Positions 46,827-56,120 of a DNA stretch of 63,510 bases are shown in pieces. The notes beneath the pieces are model-generated. The model was not told where the DNA came from and searched no databases. It was given only the letters and a program-made list of their open reading frames with translations. Numbering within the stretch: position 1 is the stretch's first letter; each line of letters begins with the position of its first letter. The position numbers and the translations under genes were made by a program. Source of the DNA: Promethearchaeota archaeon (GTDB lineage: Archaea; Asgardarchaeota; Lokiarchaeia; Sigynarchaeales; SOKP01); NCBI GenBank assembly GCA_016839845.1, contig JAEOTL010000118.1, positions 1-63,510 on the forward strand, written 5' to 3'.

Positions 46827-48080
46827 CTATTTTTCCTTTATTACACTTTCAAAAACGTGAATATAATCATCAATAATCTTTTCCCAAGAATATTCTTGAA
46901 TAACTCTCTGTTTACCAGCTTCTCCCATTTTCTTTCTTTTATCTTCGTCAGTATATAAGACCAAAACCTTATCAATTAAGTCATCTAAATCATTCGGTTT
47001 TATTAAGAATCCTGTTTCCCCATCAACTATTGCTTCTACAATACCCCCAGATGCGGTTCCTATCACGGGTAAATTAAAATAATTTGCTTCAAGAAAAACT
47101 ATACCAAATCCTTCTATTTCACTTTTTTTAGTGATAGATGGCATAATAAAAACGTCTGATAATTTATAGAAATTATTTCTCACTTCATGCGAAGTTCGAC
47201 CTAAAAATGTTACTTGGTTCTCTAGCTCTAATTCTCCAGTCAAATCTTTTAATCTTTGTGTATCGGGACCATCTCCCACAAGAAAATATTTAAGTTTAAT
47301 ATTTGGATGTACTTTCTTTATTTTACTTATCGCTTCTATAACCAAATTAAAGTTTTTTCGCGGTATTTGTCTACCTACACTTAAAATTACAAAACAATCT
47401 TTTTCGATATTATATTTCTTCCTTAATTCTAATTTCGATTCATTTACGATTGATTCTTTTAGAACTACTCCACGATTAACAATGCTTATTGTTTCAAAGT
47501 TGAGATATTTCTTTACTAATCGTCTAACCCATTCATTACTAATAATTAAATTATCAACATTTCTAATATAGAAGTGCCTAAGTGAGAAGTAAGTCTTTGA
47601 GATAAGGTCCATTCCATGTCCCATCGCAACAAGTTTCTTATTGAATAACTTTGATAAGATAAAAGCTATAGGGAGAGCATTCCCAGAATCTCCAGTAAAA
47701 ATGACATCAATATCTGAATTTTTGATTACAGGATAGATATTTTTTACATTTTCCATAATTTTAATGAGGAGTCCTGGCTTAGTAAAGAGATATAGAATTA
47801 AATTAATCCGATGAGAGAGTTTTATGTTTTTATCTTTTAAGATCTTTGAAAAGGAGTGATAGCATAATTTAATATATTCTTTCCTTAAAAAGATTAGTAG
47901 GTCTTTATATCTCACGTTTGAGTTATCCAAAATATCATAAATATTTTTATCTTTGGTATAAGGATTAATAATGAATAGCTTATTTTCCTTACCTTGAAAA
48001 TGCTTCCAAAGAGACATTAAAGTATGCGCTACGCCGCCTTTTTTAGGGAAAAAGTCAAAGGTAATTAGTAAAACGTTCAT
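46827..48080 (-). CDS. Family 4 glycosyltransferase (GT-B)
   Basis: Retaining GT-B glycosyltransferase. The N-terminal domain begins FDFFPKKGGVAHTL. The sugar-nucleotide-binding C-terminal domain includes ILSVGRQIPRKNFNLVIEAI, FLVGDGPDTQRL and the EX7E motif in EGFGIVFLEANYFNLPVIGT. The 417 residues are typical. No membrane helix is obvious, so it should act on the cytosolic membrane face. Donor and acceptor are unknown; nearby heptose and nucleotide-sugar genes make a surface-glycan role likely. Confidence 0.88.
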   Translation of the reverse strand: MNVLLITFDFFPKKGGVAHTLMSLWKHFQGKENKLFIINPYTKDKNIYDILDNSNVRYKDLLIFLRKEYIKLCYHSFSKILKDKNIKLSHRINLILYLFTKPGLLIKIMENVKNIYPVIKNSDIDVIFTGDSGNALPIAFILSKLFNKKLVAMGHGMDLISKTYFSLRHFYIRNVDNLIISNEWVRRLVKKYLNFETISIVNRGVVLKESIVNESKLELRKKYNIEKDCFVILSVGRQIPRKNFNLVIEAISKIKKVHPNIKLKYFLVGDGPDTQRLKDLTGELELENQVTFLGRTSHEVRNNFYKLSDVFIMPSITKKSEIEGFGIVFLEANYFNLPVIGTASGGIVEAIVDGETGFLIKPNDLDDLIDKVLVLYTDEDKRKKMGEAGKQRVIQEYSWEKIIDDYIHVFESVIKEK

Positions 48081-48410
48081 TTTCAGGGAGTTCTAAAAGT
48101 TTTTTTGGCTTGATCTTATAAAGAGAAATAGTTTAATTGTTAAAATTATTATGAATTTTACTTGATATGAATACCTAAAATAAAAAAATAAAAAAGAATC
48201 ATCAAGGATTAATAAACGATTAAAATTACTATTATATTTTTTGAAATCAATGGTAATAATTATCCTATTTGCACCCTATGGATTAGAAGATGGACTTTGG
48301 AGGCAAAATGTCAGTGCGCTGCGATAGTATGAAATCGAATAAGTTAATTTATTAATAAGGCTATACTATTTTTAGCCAGATTTATTTGTTTAATTCAGGA
48401 AAGAACAAAA
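48081..48410. other. 330-base AT-rich gap between divergent glycosyltransferase genes
   Basis: Promoter region for both flanking genes. A 25-residue open frame (ATG 48250 to TAG 48327; MVIIILFAPYGLEDGLWRQN onward) reads like the start of a real protein with a hydrophobic beta strand and has more G+C than its surroundings. It could be the remnant of a lost gene. No RNA gene was recognised. Confidence 0.3.
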
Positions 48411-49601
48411 TTGAAAAAAATTTTTATCTTTAATCCCCTCGCATTGGAAAATGGAAGAGGTGGGGAAATATCCGCAATAGAATTAGCTTCTGGTCTTCAA
48501 AAATATTACAATATAACCTTAATTGATACAAACATTTTCATTGACAAGACTTCATTATCGAGTAATGCGATAAATGAAAAATTAAAAGGCCTAAGGAGAA
48601 AAAACAGTTTAAAATTCGCCAATTTAAAATTAATTAATAGGACCTTTACTTTTCCTTATCCAAAAGAATTATTTCGATTGTTTAACGTTATCAAAGAAAG
48701 TGACGTCATCTATTCTTCAAATTATTCGATTAAAATGAATATCATCCTCGTTCTCTTTGGTTTAATAAATCGTAAAACGAAATTTATTATAGGTCATAGG
48801 AAACCATTATATAGTGAAAAAGTATTTTCTTTTTATAACCTTAAAAGTAGAGTTTCTATTATCCTATTCTCGTTGTTTAAGAAAAGATTTCTTCATCATA
48901 CTATTTCTGAGCATGCAAAGGTTTTTTTAGATAATTTTTTCAACCCCAATAGAGTAATACACATAACTCATGGTGTAGATTTAGAAGATTATAAGGAAAA
49001 ATATCGGATCAATAAATCTAAAGAAGTCCTCAATTTTATTTATGTAGGATATCTTGATGAAATTCATAAAGGGGTTGGGGTTTTATTAGATGGGATTGAA
49101 AAGGTTATCCGAGAAAATCCTGATTTAAAAATACACTTTGAATTTTGTGGAGCAGGTCCACTTGAAGTAAGATTAAATTTATTAGAAAAGGAATTTCCTG
49201 ATTTTATAAAATTCAATGGATATGTAAGCAATAAGGAAATATCAGAATACTACTACAGAAATGATGTTTTTCTATTTACATCACATAGAGAACCATTTGG
49301 GAGAGTATTAGTTGAAGCGTTAGCTTCAAAACTATTGATTATATGTACCAAAACCTATGGATCCATGGAAATTTTGAAGAGAAAAAGATTTGCTTACTTT
49401 ATCAATCAGCTAAATACAAAAAATGTAAAGATGAAAATACTTGAAGTATATAAGTTATGGGAAAAAAATTTAGATAATTTTCGAGAATTACAAGAACTTG
49501 CCAAAACTCACGCTTATCAAAATTATTCTTTCTCAAAGGAATTAGAGATGTTTAAAAAGATTATAGATAGAATAAGTCCAAATAACAAGGTCATACCCTA
49601 A
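48411..49601 (+). CDS. Family 4-like glycosyltransferase (GT-B)
   Basis: Starts at TTG with CAGGAAAGAA upstream. The N-terminus (FIFNPLALENGRGGEISAIEL) is the acceptor-side Rossmann domain. The C-terminal domain has NFIYVGYLDEIHKGVGVLLD, FEFCGAGPLEVRL and a clear donor-site motif SHREPFGRVLVEALASKL. The 396 residues fit GT4. It is one of three glycosyltransferases within 4 kb. The acceptor and donor sugars are not known. Confidence 0.87.
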   Translation: MKKIFIFNPLALENGRGGEISAIELASGLQKYYNITLIDTNIFIDKTSLSSNAINEKLKGLRRKNSLKFANLKLINRTFTFPYPKELFRLFNVIKESDVIYSSNYSIKMNIILVLFGLINRKTKFIIGHRKPLYSEKVFSFYNLKSRVSIILFSLFKKRFLHHTISEHAKVFLDNFFNPNRVIHITHGVDLEDYKEKYRINKSKEVLNFIYVGYLDEIHKGVGVLLDGIEKVIRENPDLKIHFEFCGAGPLEVRLNLLEKEFPDFIKFNGYVSNKEISEYYYRNDVFLFTSHREPFGRVLVEALASKLLIICTKTYGSMEILKRKRFAYFINQLNTKNVKMKILEVYKLWEKNLDNFRELQELAKTHAYQNYSFSKELEMFKKIIDRISPNNKVIP

Positions 49602-49650
49602 AAATTAATCCAGTAAAAATAATATTTGCTATTCCGTAATCTAAGGTATA

Positions 49651-50868
49651 TCATTGTTTTCTTTTACTAGTTTTTATAATGTAATAAAGCATATGAAAAG
49701 GTATAAAGATATTGACGAAATTCTCAATGTAATAGTAAAATAAAATTTTTATAATGAAAAATCGTCCAAATTTCACGTTACCTTTAATTATAGACTTATA
49801 AAACAAATATTTTCTAACTTTTCGTAAATAACTACCAAAAAGGATGAATAATCCAATAAGAAATAAACTTAAATGCAAAAAAAGAAATAACGGAAAAATT
49901 ATAACATAGAGGGCAAAAATCCAGAAAAAAACAAATCTAATTATATTAAGTTTATCCTTTTGACCATGATAAATCAAAGAATTTTCTGCCCATACAATTT
50001 TTTGCTTAGCATATTCTTTAAACGTATCATAGTAATCAACATAAATTCTGCCACGCCAATCAACAAGTCGATATATTTTATATCCTTTATTTAAGAAATC
50101 GTTCCCCATTGAAATGTCTGTGGCATAAATCTTATCTTCAGAAAATTTTTGGATAGATTTTAAAACTTCATAAGTAAAACAAGTATTATCCCCAACTAAT
50201 ACAACTTCTCTTTGATATCGCTCAAACTTGTATCTAAAATTTAGATTACGATTAACTAGTTGGTATTTTGTGGAATTTTTTTTTTGTTGACTTTTTAATG
50301 GTCTTCTTCCCCCGACCACAATATTTTCGTTTAAATTTATAATTGGGTGAATTACTCTTAGAAATATTTCATCGTTTATACGTGTATCAGCATCATTCAT
50401 ATAAATTAATCCTTCTGAGATATATTCCAGACACTCATTTATTGCTTTTATTTTTCCTAAGGCGGGTCTACTCGCCCCGCCTTTCTGATGTAAAATTAAA
50501 AATTTATTATTATCTTTATAAGAGTTAGCGATTTCTATCGTTTCTTCATTGCCTCCTGCATTTATAATAATTTTTAAGTTAGGATAAGAGAGTTCTTGGA
50601 TATTTTCTAAACATTTTCTAAATAAATCACCTTCTTTCCAAGCAGGCACAACAAGATTCACAAGTGGCTTTTTTTTGAGATCTGTTAATGAGACTTCATC
50701 TGGATCTTTAAATTTGTTTACAGCAGCAATGTATTTCCGGTCACGAATCATATATAATAAAATATTATAAATTAGAATTAAAATTATAACGAATATGATT
50801 ATTTGGATATTCTTTAGAATGTTTAGAAAGTTCTCAAAAGATATTAAAATCTGATTAATTAACCCCAT
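49651..50868 (-). CDS. Membrane family 2 glycosyltransferase
   Basis: Topology resembles hyaluronan/cellulose-synthase-like GT2 enzymes: one N-terminal membrane helix (IIIFVIILILIYNILLYMI), a cytosolic GT-A domain, and two or more C-terminal helices (FVFFWIFALYVIIFPLFLFL and on). The catalytic domain shows VNLVVPAWKEG, the metal-binding MNDADTR, and an ATDISMGND element. A KQKIVWAEN sequence corresponds to the QxxRW-type region but lacks its Arg, so processive synthesis is uncertain. The 405 residues are normal. Confidence 0.82.
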   Translation of the reverse strand: MGLINQILISFENFLNILKNIQIIIFVIILILIYNILLYMIRDRKYIAAVNKFKDPDEVSLTDLKKKPLVNLVVPAWKEGDLFRKCLENIQELSYPNLKIIINAGGNEETIEIANSYKDNNKFLILHQKGGASRPALGKIKAINECLEYISEGLIYMNDADTRINDEIFLRVIHPIINLNENIVVGGRRPLKSQQKKNSTKYQLVNRNLNFRYKFERYQREVVLVGDNTCFTYEVLKSIQKFSEDKIYATDISMGNDFLNKGYKIYRLVDWRGRIYVDYYDTFKEYAKQKIVWAENSLIYHGQKDKLNIIRFVFFWIFALYVIIFPLFLFLHLSLFLIGLFILFGSYLRKVRKYLFYKSIIKGNVKFGRFFIIKILFYYYIENFVNIFIPFHMLYYIIKTSKRKQ

Positions 50869-51077
50869 ATGACGATTCCTTATTCATTGATGGATAAATA
50901 TAGTAAATAAAAAATTAATAACTTTCTGACTAATTTAGGGTAATTTTTGATAGAAATATTTTAAACCTTATCACTATTTATAAAGATAAGGAAAATACTC
51001 ACGGTTGTTTATTTATACGCAATCGAAAATTTGACTTATCTAATTTCAACATTTCAAGAATTTAAAGCAGAATTTTT

Positions 51078-52727
51078 ATGAATGAAGCAAATGAGAGAAA
51101 GACGTTAAGTAAAGATCATAAGAATCTAGCAAAAAATACGGTGTATGCTTTTCTAGTTACCTATAGTAATTATTTTGGTTCTCTAATTACTTCAATTGTT
51201 ACCGCAAGGCTCATCACAAAAGATCTTTGGGGTGTTTTAATTTTAGCTACTTCTTTTATTACTATAATCGCATTAATTTCAACATTTTTACCTCCTGGTC
51301 TGGGATCCTCTCTAAATTATTATATCCCACGGTATTTAGCATTAGATCAAATACCAGAACTAAAATCCTATATAAAAAACGTTATTTACATCAGATTAAT
51401 TACTCTTTTTGCTACTTTTATTGTAGGACTGTCAATTTTTCTGTTATTCACAGACTATTTTAGACCTACTTTAGATGAATACACTCATCTACTAATAATA
51501 TTATCCCCAATCATAATTTTAAGTGTCTTAGAGCCATTTTTAAATGATATTAACCGAGGGCTTAATTTGTTTAAAATCGTTTTCATTTTAACGATTACAA
51601 AATTCATTACTAATATAGGGGCTTTACTTTTTTTCCTGCTATCATATAATTCAATTCAAATTGAAATTCTAGCTCTTATAAACGTAATTTCACTTTTTAT
51701 CCCTCTTGTTGTTAGCTCTATAATAATTGCTATATTCCTACGATTTAAATTAAAAATCATGGAAAAAAAAAAGGTAACACTAAGAGAAATTATCAAGAAT
51801 TCAGGTGCTTATGGAACTCATGTAAGTATTAACAGTTTTGTTAATAAACTTTTTACACAATTACGAGTTCAAGGTGTTGGAATCTTTGAATCACCAGATA
51901 TAGTTACTGGCTATAATTTAGCGAATCATTACAGAGAAGTTTCAACTGGATCTGTTAATTCACTTAGTAAACCATTAGTTATTTCCATTTCAGGCTTTCA
52001 TGCGAAAAATGAATTTGATCAAATCAAAAAAATCTACATTATTCTATTTAAGTACGTAAACTTTTTCTTTTTCTTGTTGACAGGAATTCTATTTTTCTTT
52101 ACAGATTTTTTTCTTTTTTTATTTACAACTGAGACAGAAAACTACATCAATTATTCAATTATAGTCAAACTAGTGATAATTTCAGCTATTTTTTATTTTG
52201 AAAGAGCGTTCTTCATAAATCTTTTAAAAGGCAGTGGTAAGATAAAGTACTTAATACCACTATCTTTGTTCTTTCAAACCATAAATCTGATCTCTTTTTT
52301 TATTGGATTAATAATATTTGGGGTTGAAGGTGCTATTGTTGGTGGAATGGTGGCTGCTTTTATTAATTTCCTAGTAGTTAATGCCTTATCCTTCAAATTT
52401 TTTCAAATAAGACTTAGTATTCTTAAATCAATTTTTCAATTTGCTTCCTTTTTTATCGCTTTAGGGATAACAGTACTTCTAGAACAAATTGCGTTTAAAA
52501 ATCTAAACTATTTGATTCTTATGAACTTGAATTTATTATTTTTTCAAAATTTTAATGTTTTTTCTATTACTTTGTTTGTTTTAATATATCTAGCCTCTAT
52601 TATCCTTTTTAGAATATTTACACGTTCAGATATTGAGAACTTAGAAGCCCTTTTTTACAAAACAAGTTTTACATATAGAGTTATTAGACGGGTTCTTTAC
52701 TTTCTGAAAAGATTCACCAAAACTTGA
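51078..52727 (+). CDS. Polysaccharide/lipid-linked oligosaccharide flippase (Wzx/MVF-like)
   Basis: A polytopic membrane protein with about 12-14 hydrophobic helices over 549 residues. The N-terminal LAKNTVYAFLVTYSNYFGSL and ARLITKDLWGVLILA are the pattern of MOP-superfamily polysaccharide exporters (the family usually has an LG.YG-like sequence there). It would flip a lipid-linked glycan to the outside of the cell membrane. It lies among glycosyltransferase and phosphoesterase genes, which supports this role. Confidence 0.85.
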   Translation: MNEANERKTLSKDHKNLAKNTVYAFLVTYSNYFGSLITSIVTARLITKDLWGVLILATSFITIIALISTFLPPGLGSSLNYYIPRYLALDQIPELKSYIKNVIYIRLITLFATFIVGLSIFLLFTDYFRPTLDEYTHLLIILSPIIILSVLEPFLNDINRGLNLFKIVFILTITKFITNIGALLFFLLSYNSIQIEILALINVISLFIPLVVSSIIIAIFLRFKLKIMEKKKVTLREIIKNSGAYGTHVSINSFVNKLFTQLRVQGVGIFESPDIVTGYNLANHYREVSTGSVNSLSKPLVISISGFHAKNEFDQIKKIYIILFKYVNFFFFLLTGILFFFTDFFLFLFTTETENYINYSIIVKLVIISAIFYFERAFFINLLKGSGKIKYLIPLSLFFQTINLISFFIGLIIFGVEGAIVGGMVAAFINFLVVNALSFKFFQIRLSILKSIFQFASFFIALGITVLLEQIAFKNLNYLILMNLNLLFFQNFNVFSITLFVLIYLASIILFRIFTRSDIENLEALFYKTSFTYRVIRRVLYFLKRFTKT

Positions 52728-52743
52728 TCTATTATGAAAAAAA

Positions 52744-53928
52744 TCAGATATTTTTGGAATTCTCCTGAGAAAATAGCTTTTTTATATTCATCTTTATTCT
52801 GTGTTTCTCACGAGCACTTTTATCTCCAGCCAAAAGTGCATAGAGAGATGTACCATTACTATTTCTAACATCAATCGTATTGTCAAGTAAGTCGTTAAGA
52901 GTGTGAATAATATCGAATAAGGTTACTCTTTCAGAATATTTTACTCCACCATATTGATTCTTAGGAAATTTAACTAAGAGAGGAATCTCTCTTTGAAGTT
53001 TATAATCCCCATTATGAAAAAAAGTATGGCGCTCCCACATACAGTTAAGTTTCCTTTTTAAATCTGGTAATTTCCTATATCTTCTTCTAAAGAAATCGTA
53101 TATCCTGATGAAGTTATCATACAGGAAAAATAGCTTTTTATTATAATATTTCCCTATATCTCCTAATCCCTCACCGTGATCTGAAGTAATAATGATGAGA
53201 GAATCATCATATATTCCATTAATTTTTAGAATTTGAAGAAGAACTTGAATGTATTTATCCATTACCTCTTCAATTTTTTTATAATAGACTTTTTTAACTG
53301 TTTTTACAGTTAAATCCTTGTCAATAATTTTTTTTATCAGTTTTTTAGCTAGCTCAAGATAATTTTTCCCAACTATATCATCAGTCAAAAAATCATTAAT
53401 CCCATAATTATGATGAGTTTTCCAGAAATGCAAGAATAAATAATTCCTTTTTGAATTATTTTCATTTAGAAAATTCACCCATTTCTTAGGAACTTTATTA
53501 TCCTCGTCATCAGCAGCACCGTAATAATCATTAAGTCTATTTCCAAATAGTTCCCTCTGCCATTCATATGGGGTTTCAATCCCCCAATTTTCGATAATTT
53601 CACTTCGTAAGGGAGTGTTTTTACGATTAGGATTCATCTTTAGAGGGTATCCTAAAATTACTGCCCCATTACAGTAAGATTTAACATTATATCCCAATTT
53701 CTTTAATTGGAAAGGAAAGCTTTCGGTTTCTGAGCTAGAGATATAATCTCCGTAAAAAATAGTATAATGAGATAAAAAGGTTGAAGTATAAATCGAGAAA
53801 CAATTTTCAAAATTTACAAAATCACTCTTTAATTCGTCTAATCTATTAACTAACCTTTCTGAGAAATAATCCCTTCTAACACTATCAAGTACAATTAAAA
53901 ATATATTTTCCAAAGGCATTAATCTCAT
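52744..53928 (-). CDS. Sulfatase/phosphodiesterase-fold enzyme (AlkP superfamily) 1
   Basis: The alkaline-phosphatase-like core is indicated by the metal-binding start IFLIVLDSVRRDYFS (D15) and by ITSDHGEGLGD later. The usual sulfatase CxPxR is replaced by YTSTFLSHYT (47-56), so no formylglycine cysteine exists and a Thr or Ser should be the nucleophile. No signal peptide or membrane helix is visible. A phosphodiesterase or phospho-headgroup transferase acting on the surface glycan seems more likely than a sulfatase. The 394 residues are normal. It converges with the flippase gene. Confidence 0.75.
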   Translation of the reverse strand: MRLMPLENIFLIVLDSVRRDYFSERLVNRLDELKSDFVNFENCFSIYTSTFLSHYTIFYGDYISSSETESFPFQLKKLGYNVKSYCNGAVILGYPLKMNPNRKNTPLRSEIIENWGIETPYEWQRELFGNRLNDYYGAADDEDNKVPKKWVNFLNENNSKRNYLFLHFWKTHHNYGINDFLTDDIVGKNYLELAKKLIKKIIDKDLTVKTVKKVYYKKIEEVMDKYIQVLLQILKINGIYDDSLIIITSDHGEGLGDIGKYYNKKLFFLYDNFIRIYDFFRRRYRKLPDLKRKLNCMWERHTFFHNGDYKLQREIPLLVKFPKNQYGGVKYSERVTLFDIIHTLNDLLDNTIDVRNSNGTSLYALLAGDKSAREKHRIKMNIKKLFSQENSKNI

Positions 53929-54226
53929 TTAATAATAGTTAATTGAAAAGATAAGCATTATAATAATACACCAATTAATAAGTTCATTCTTGAAAATTCT
54001 TTCACTTAATTAAGTATTTCTTAAACGAATTAAAAAAGTCAAATTGAAATATAACAATCATCAAAGGAATAGGAAATAATATATAACCCAATATTTTAAT
54101 CTAATACTGAAAGAAGTCCATCATTTTTAAGATTGATAAAGTTATTATTTTTTTTTTTATTATTACTAAAGCATTAGATGAATAAATTAATATGACAAAA
54201 AAAAAAATAAACATTGAGCAGATAAT

Positions 54227-55687
54227 ATGTTCAAAAGAACTATTTTGATAACTGTAGATTGCTGGCGGAAAGATAGGCTTAGTGTTTTTGGTCATAATTC
54301 AAAAGTTTTACCTAATATTAATAAGCTAACTAACAACGCTGCTGTTTTTGAAAATATGATTTCTAACTCTTCTAATACATCTCCCTCTTTTTATGCACTA
54401 TTTACTTCTAAGATCCCTGTAGTAGATGGAGAATACACACCAATCCCAAATAATATAATTCAGTTTTCTGAAATACTTAGAAGAAATGGAATTATTACAT
54501 GCGGTATTCATTCCAATCCTCACTTAGGAATTATGTGTAATTATCATAAAGGATTTGATGATTATTTTGACATGTTAGAAAAACCCCTATATATTTCCTG
54601 GAAAGATAGTATAAAAAGAAAGCTTTTAGAGTTTTTATCATTCTTCAAAATCAAAAATAAAGTTCTTAAAATCATAAATTCAATATTAAATTTAACTAAA
54701 ATTAAAATTGCTAAAAATATTGCTTCAATCTTTATATATCAGCCTTATGCTGATGCGAAAGCTACAACTGCTAAAGCAATTGAGTGGATTTCTAAAAATA
54801 TTAATTCAAACTTCTTCCTATGGATTCATTATATGGATCCTCATCGTCCATATTTTCCATCTAAAAAATGTATAAGTAATATTTCAGAAAAAAAAATCAC
54901 TGAGTCAAATATAGTCTTTATGAATAAAATTATTAAATATTTTAAACCGTATTCTAATCTACCCAATAAATTCGAGGAGAAGTATCTCCATTTAACTAAT
55001 GTTTTGTATGATGCTGAATTAAACTTTGTGGACTATTATATTGGAATTTTATTCAGTTATTTAAAAAAAAATAATATCTTTGATGATACTCAAATAATTT
55101 TAACTGCAGACCATGGTGAAGCCATATTTGAACATAACCTTTTGGGACATCAAGTTAGTTTATATGATGAACTTCTAAAGATTCCTCTTATTATTAAGAC
55201 AAATGATCCTAATTCTCCCTCAAAAAAGATTAAAAACTTCGTAGAAATTATTGATCTTGCTCCGACGATTTTAGATACGTTCGATATCAAAACTGAGAAA
55301 TCTTTTAGGGGGATAAGTCTATTACCATTAATATTTGATGACAATTACCCCAAAAAAAAGGATTATATTGTGAGTGCTCTTCTTCACAATAAGAATTTAT
55401 TATATTCAACAGTCAGAAGGAGAGATTTAAATTATTCCGTATTGATTTCCATCAGAACCTCAAAATGGAAATTGATATACGACGATGAAACTGAAAAATA
55501 TGAATTGTTTAATTTAAAAGAGGATCCAATGGAATTAATTAATTTAAATGAAAGTGCAGATCAAAATATTTCATTAATTAAGGATTATCTTTCTCACTTG
55601 TTAAATATTGAGTTGAAGAAATTTAATTCTGAGAAGTATAAAATTAAAAGGAGTATATTAAAAAATATTTCAATAAAAGATGTCTAA
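54227..55687 (+). CDS. Sulfatase/phosphodiesterase-fold enzyme (AlkP superfamily) 2
   Basis: Metal-binding start ILITVDCWRKDRLSVFGHN (D11), then SSNTSPSFYALFTS where Thr51 takes the place of the formylglycine cysteine. HYMDPHRPYFPS, LTADHGEAIFEH and the histidine in LLGHQVSLYDELLKIPL complete the metal sites. The C-terminus has SIRTSKWKLIYDDETEKYEL, as in sulfatases. The missing Cys makes a true arylsulfatase unlikely. A basic helical insertion at ~125-165 is unusual. It is preceded by a 298-base AT-rich gap without visible genes. Confidence 0.78.
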   Translation: MFKRTILITVDCWRKDRLSVFGHNSKVLPNINKLTNNAAVFENMISNSSNTSPSFYALFTSKIPVVDGEYTPIPNNIIQFSEILRRNGIITCGIHSNPHLGIMCNYHKGFDDYFDMLEKPLYISWKDSIKRKLLEFLSFFKIKNKVLKIINSILNLTKIKIAKNIASIFIYQPYADAKATTAKAIEWISKNINSNFFLWIHYMDPHRPYFPSKKCISNISEKKITESNIVFMNKIIKYFKPYSNLPNKFEEKYLHLTNVLYDAELNFVDYYIGILFSYLKKNNIFDDTQIILTADHGEAIFEHNLLGHQVSLYDELLKIPLIIKTNDPNSPSKKIKNFVEIIDLAPTILDTFDIKTEKSFRGISLLPLIFDDNYPKKKDYIVSALLHNKNLLYSTVRRRDLNYSVLISIRTSKWKLIYDDETEKYELFNLKEDPMELINLNESADQNISLIKDYLSHLLNIELKKFNSEKYKIKRSILKNISIKDV

Positions 55688-55798
55688 AATCTCTTCTTTA
55701 ATCCGAAGGTAAGAAATCAATTATATATGAATAAATGGGATCCTCCCTCTTGTTTTGCATTGTAATATAATTTATCCCCAAACTTTAAAATATAATTG

Positions 55799-55825
55799 TT
55801 AATTATATTTAATTAAACTTAATTA
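55799..55825 (+). promoter_or_regulatory. Three TTAATTA repeats phased at 10 bp upstream of the RHH gene
   Basis: TTAATTA occurs at 55799, 55809 and 55819, exactly one helical turn apart. It ends 17 bases before the ATG of a ribbon-helix-helix gene. RHH proteins bind short repeated boxes on one DNA face, so this may be an autoregulatory operator. It overlaps the likely core promoter. AT-rich background makes chance occurrence possible. Confidence 0.4.
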
Positions 55826-55841
55826 AAATATAAAAAAGATC

Positions 55842-56081
55842 ATGCCCGAAGATGAACATAAAGTAGAGTATACAACAGTGTCAATTCCTAAACCCTTAGC
55901 AGAAAAGATAAAAGAACGAATGAAAGGAACGGGTTTTTCCTCTATCTCTAGTTATGTGACGTATGTAATTAGACAGGTTATTTCCTCTATTGAAGAGGAA
56001 AAAAGAACAAAAACCGCATTTACAAAAGAGGAAGAAGAAAAAGTAAAACAAAGATTAAGAGATTTAGGCTATATTGATTAA
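55842..56081 (+). CDS. Ribbon-helix-helix (CopG-like) protein
   Basis: 79 residues. The beta strand EYTTVSIPKPLAEKIKERM is followed by two helices with the turn GTGFSSISSYVTYVIRQV, the usual Arc/MetJ/CopG DNA-binding arrangement. A charged C-terminal tail (FTKEEEEKVKQRLRDLGY) follows. It stands 39 bases before sat on the same strand and probably regulates the PAPS-forming module. The phased TTAATTA boxes directly upstream are a candidate operator. Confidence 0.75.
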   Translation: MPEDEHKVEYTTVSIPKPLAEKIKERMKGTGFSSISSYVTYVIRQVISSIEEEKRTKTAFTKEEEEKVKQRLRDLGYID

Positions 56082-56120
56082 ATATTAACAATTATTGAGA
56101 TTTCAGAGGTTATTAGCTAA

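Noticed and set aside
52744..55687. Classic arylsulfatases
   Set aside because: Neither protein has the Cys (or Ser in CxPxR context with Arg) needed for formylglycine.
55799..55825. CRISPR-like or satellite repeat
   Set aside because: Only three 7-base copies with 3-base spacers; much too small, and better explained as operator boxes.
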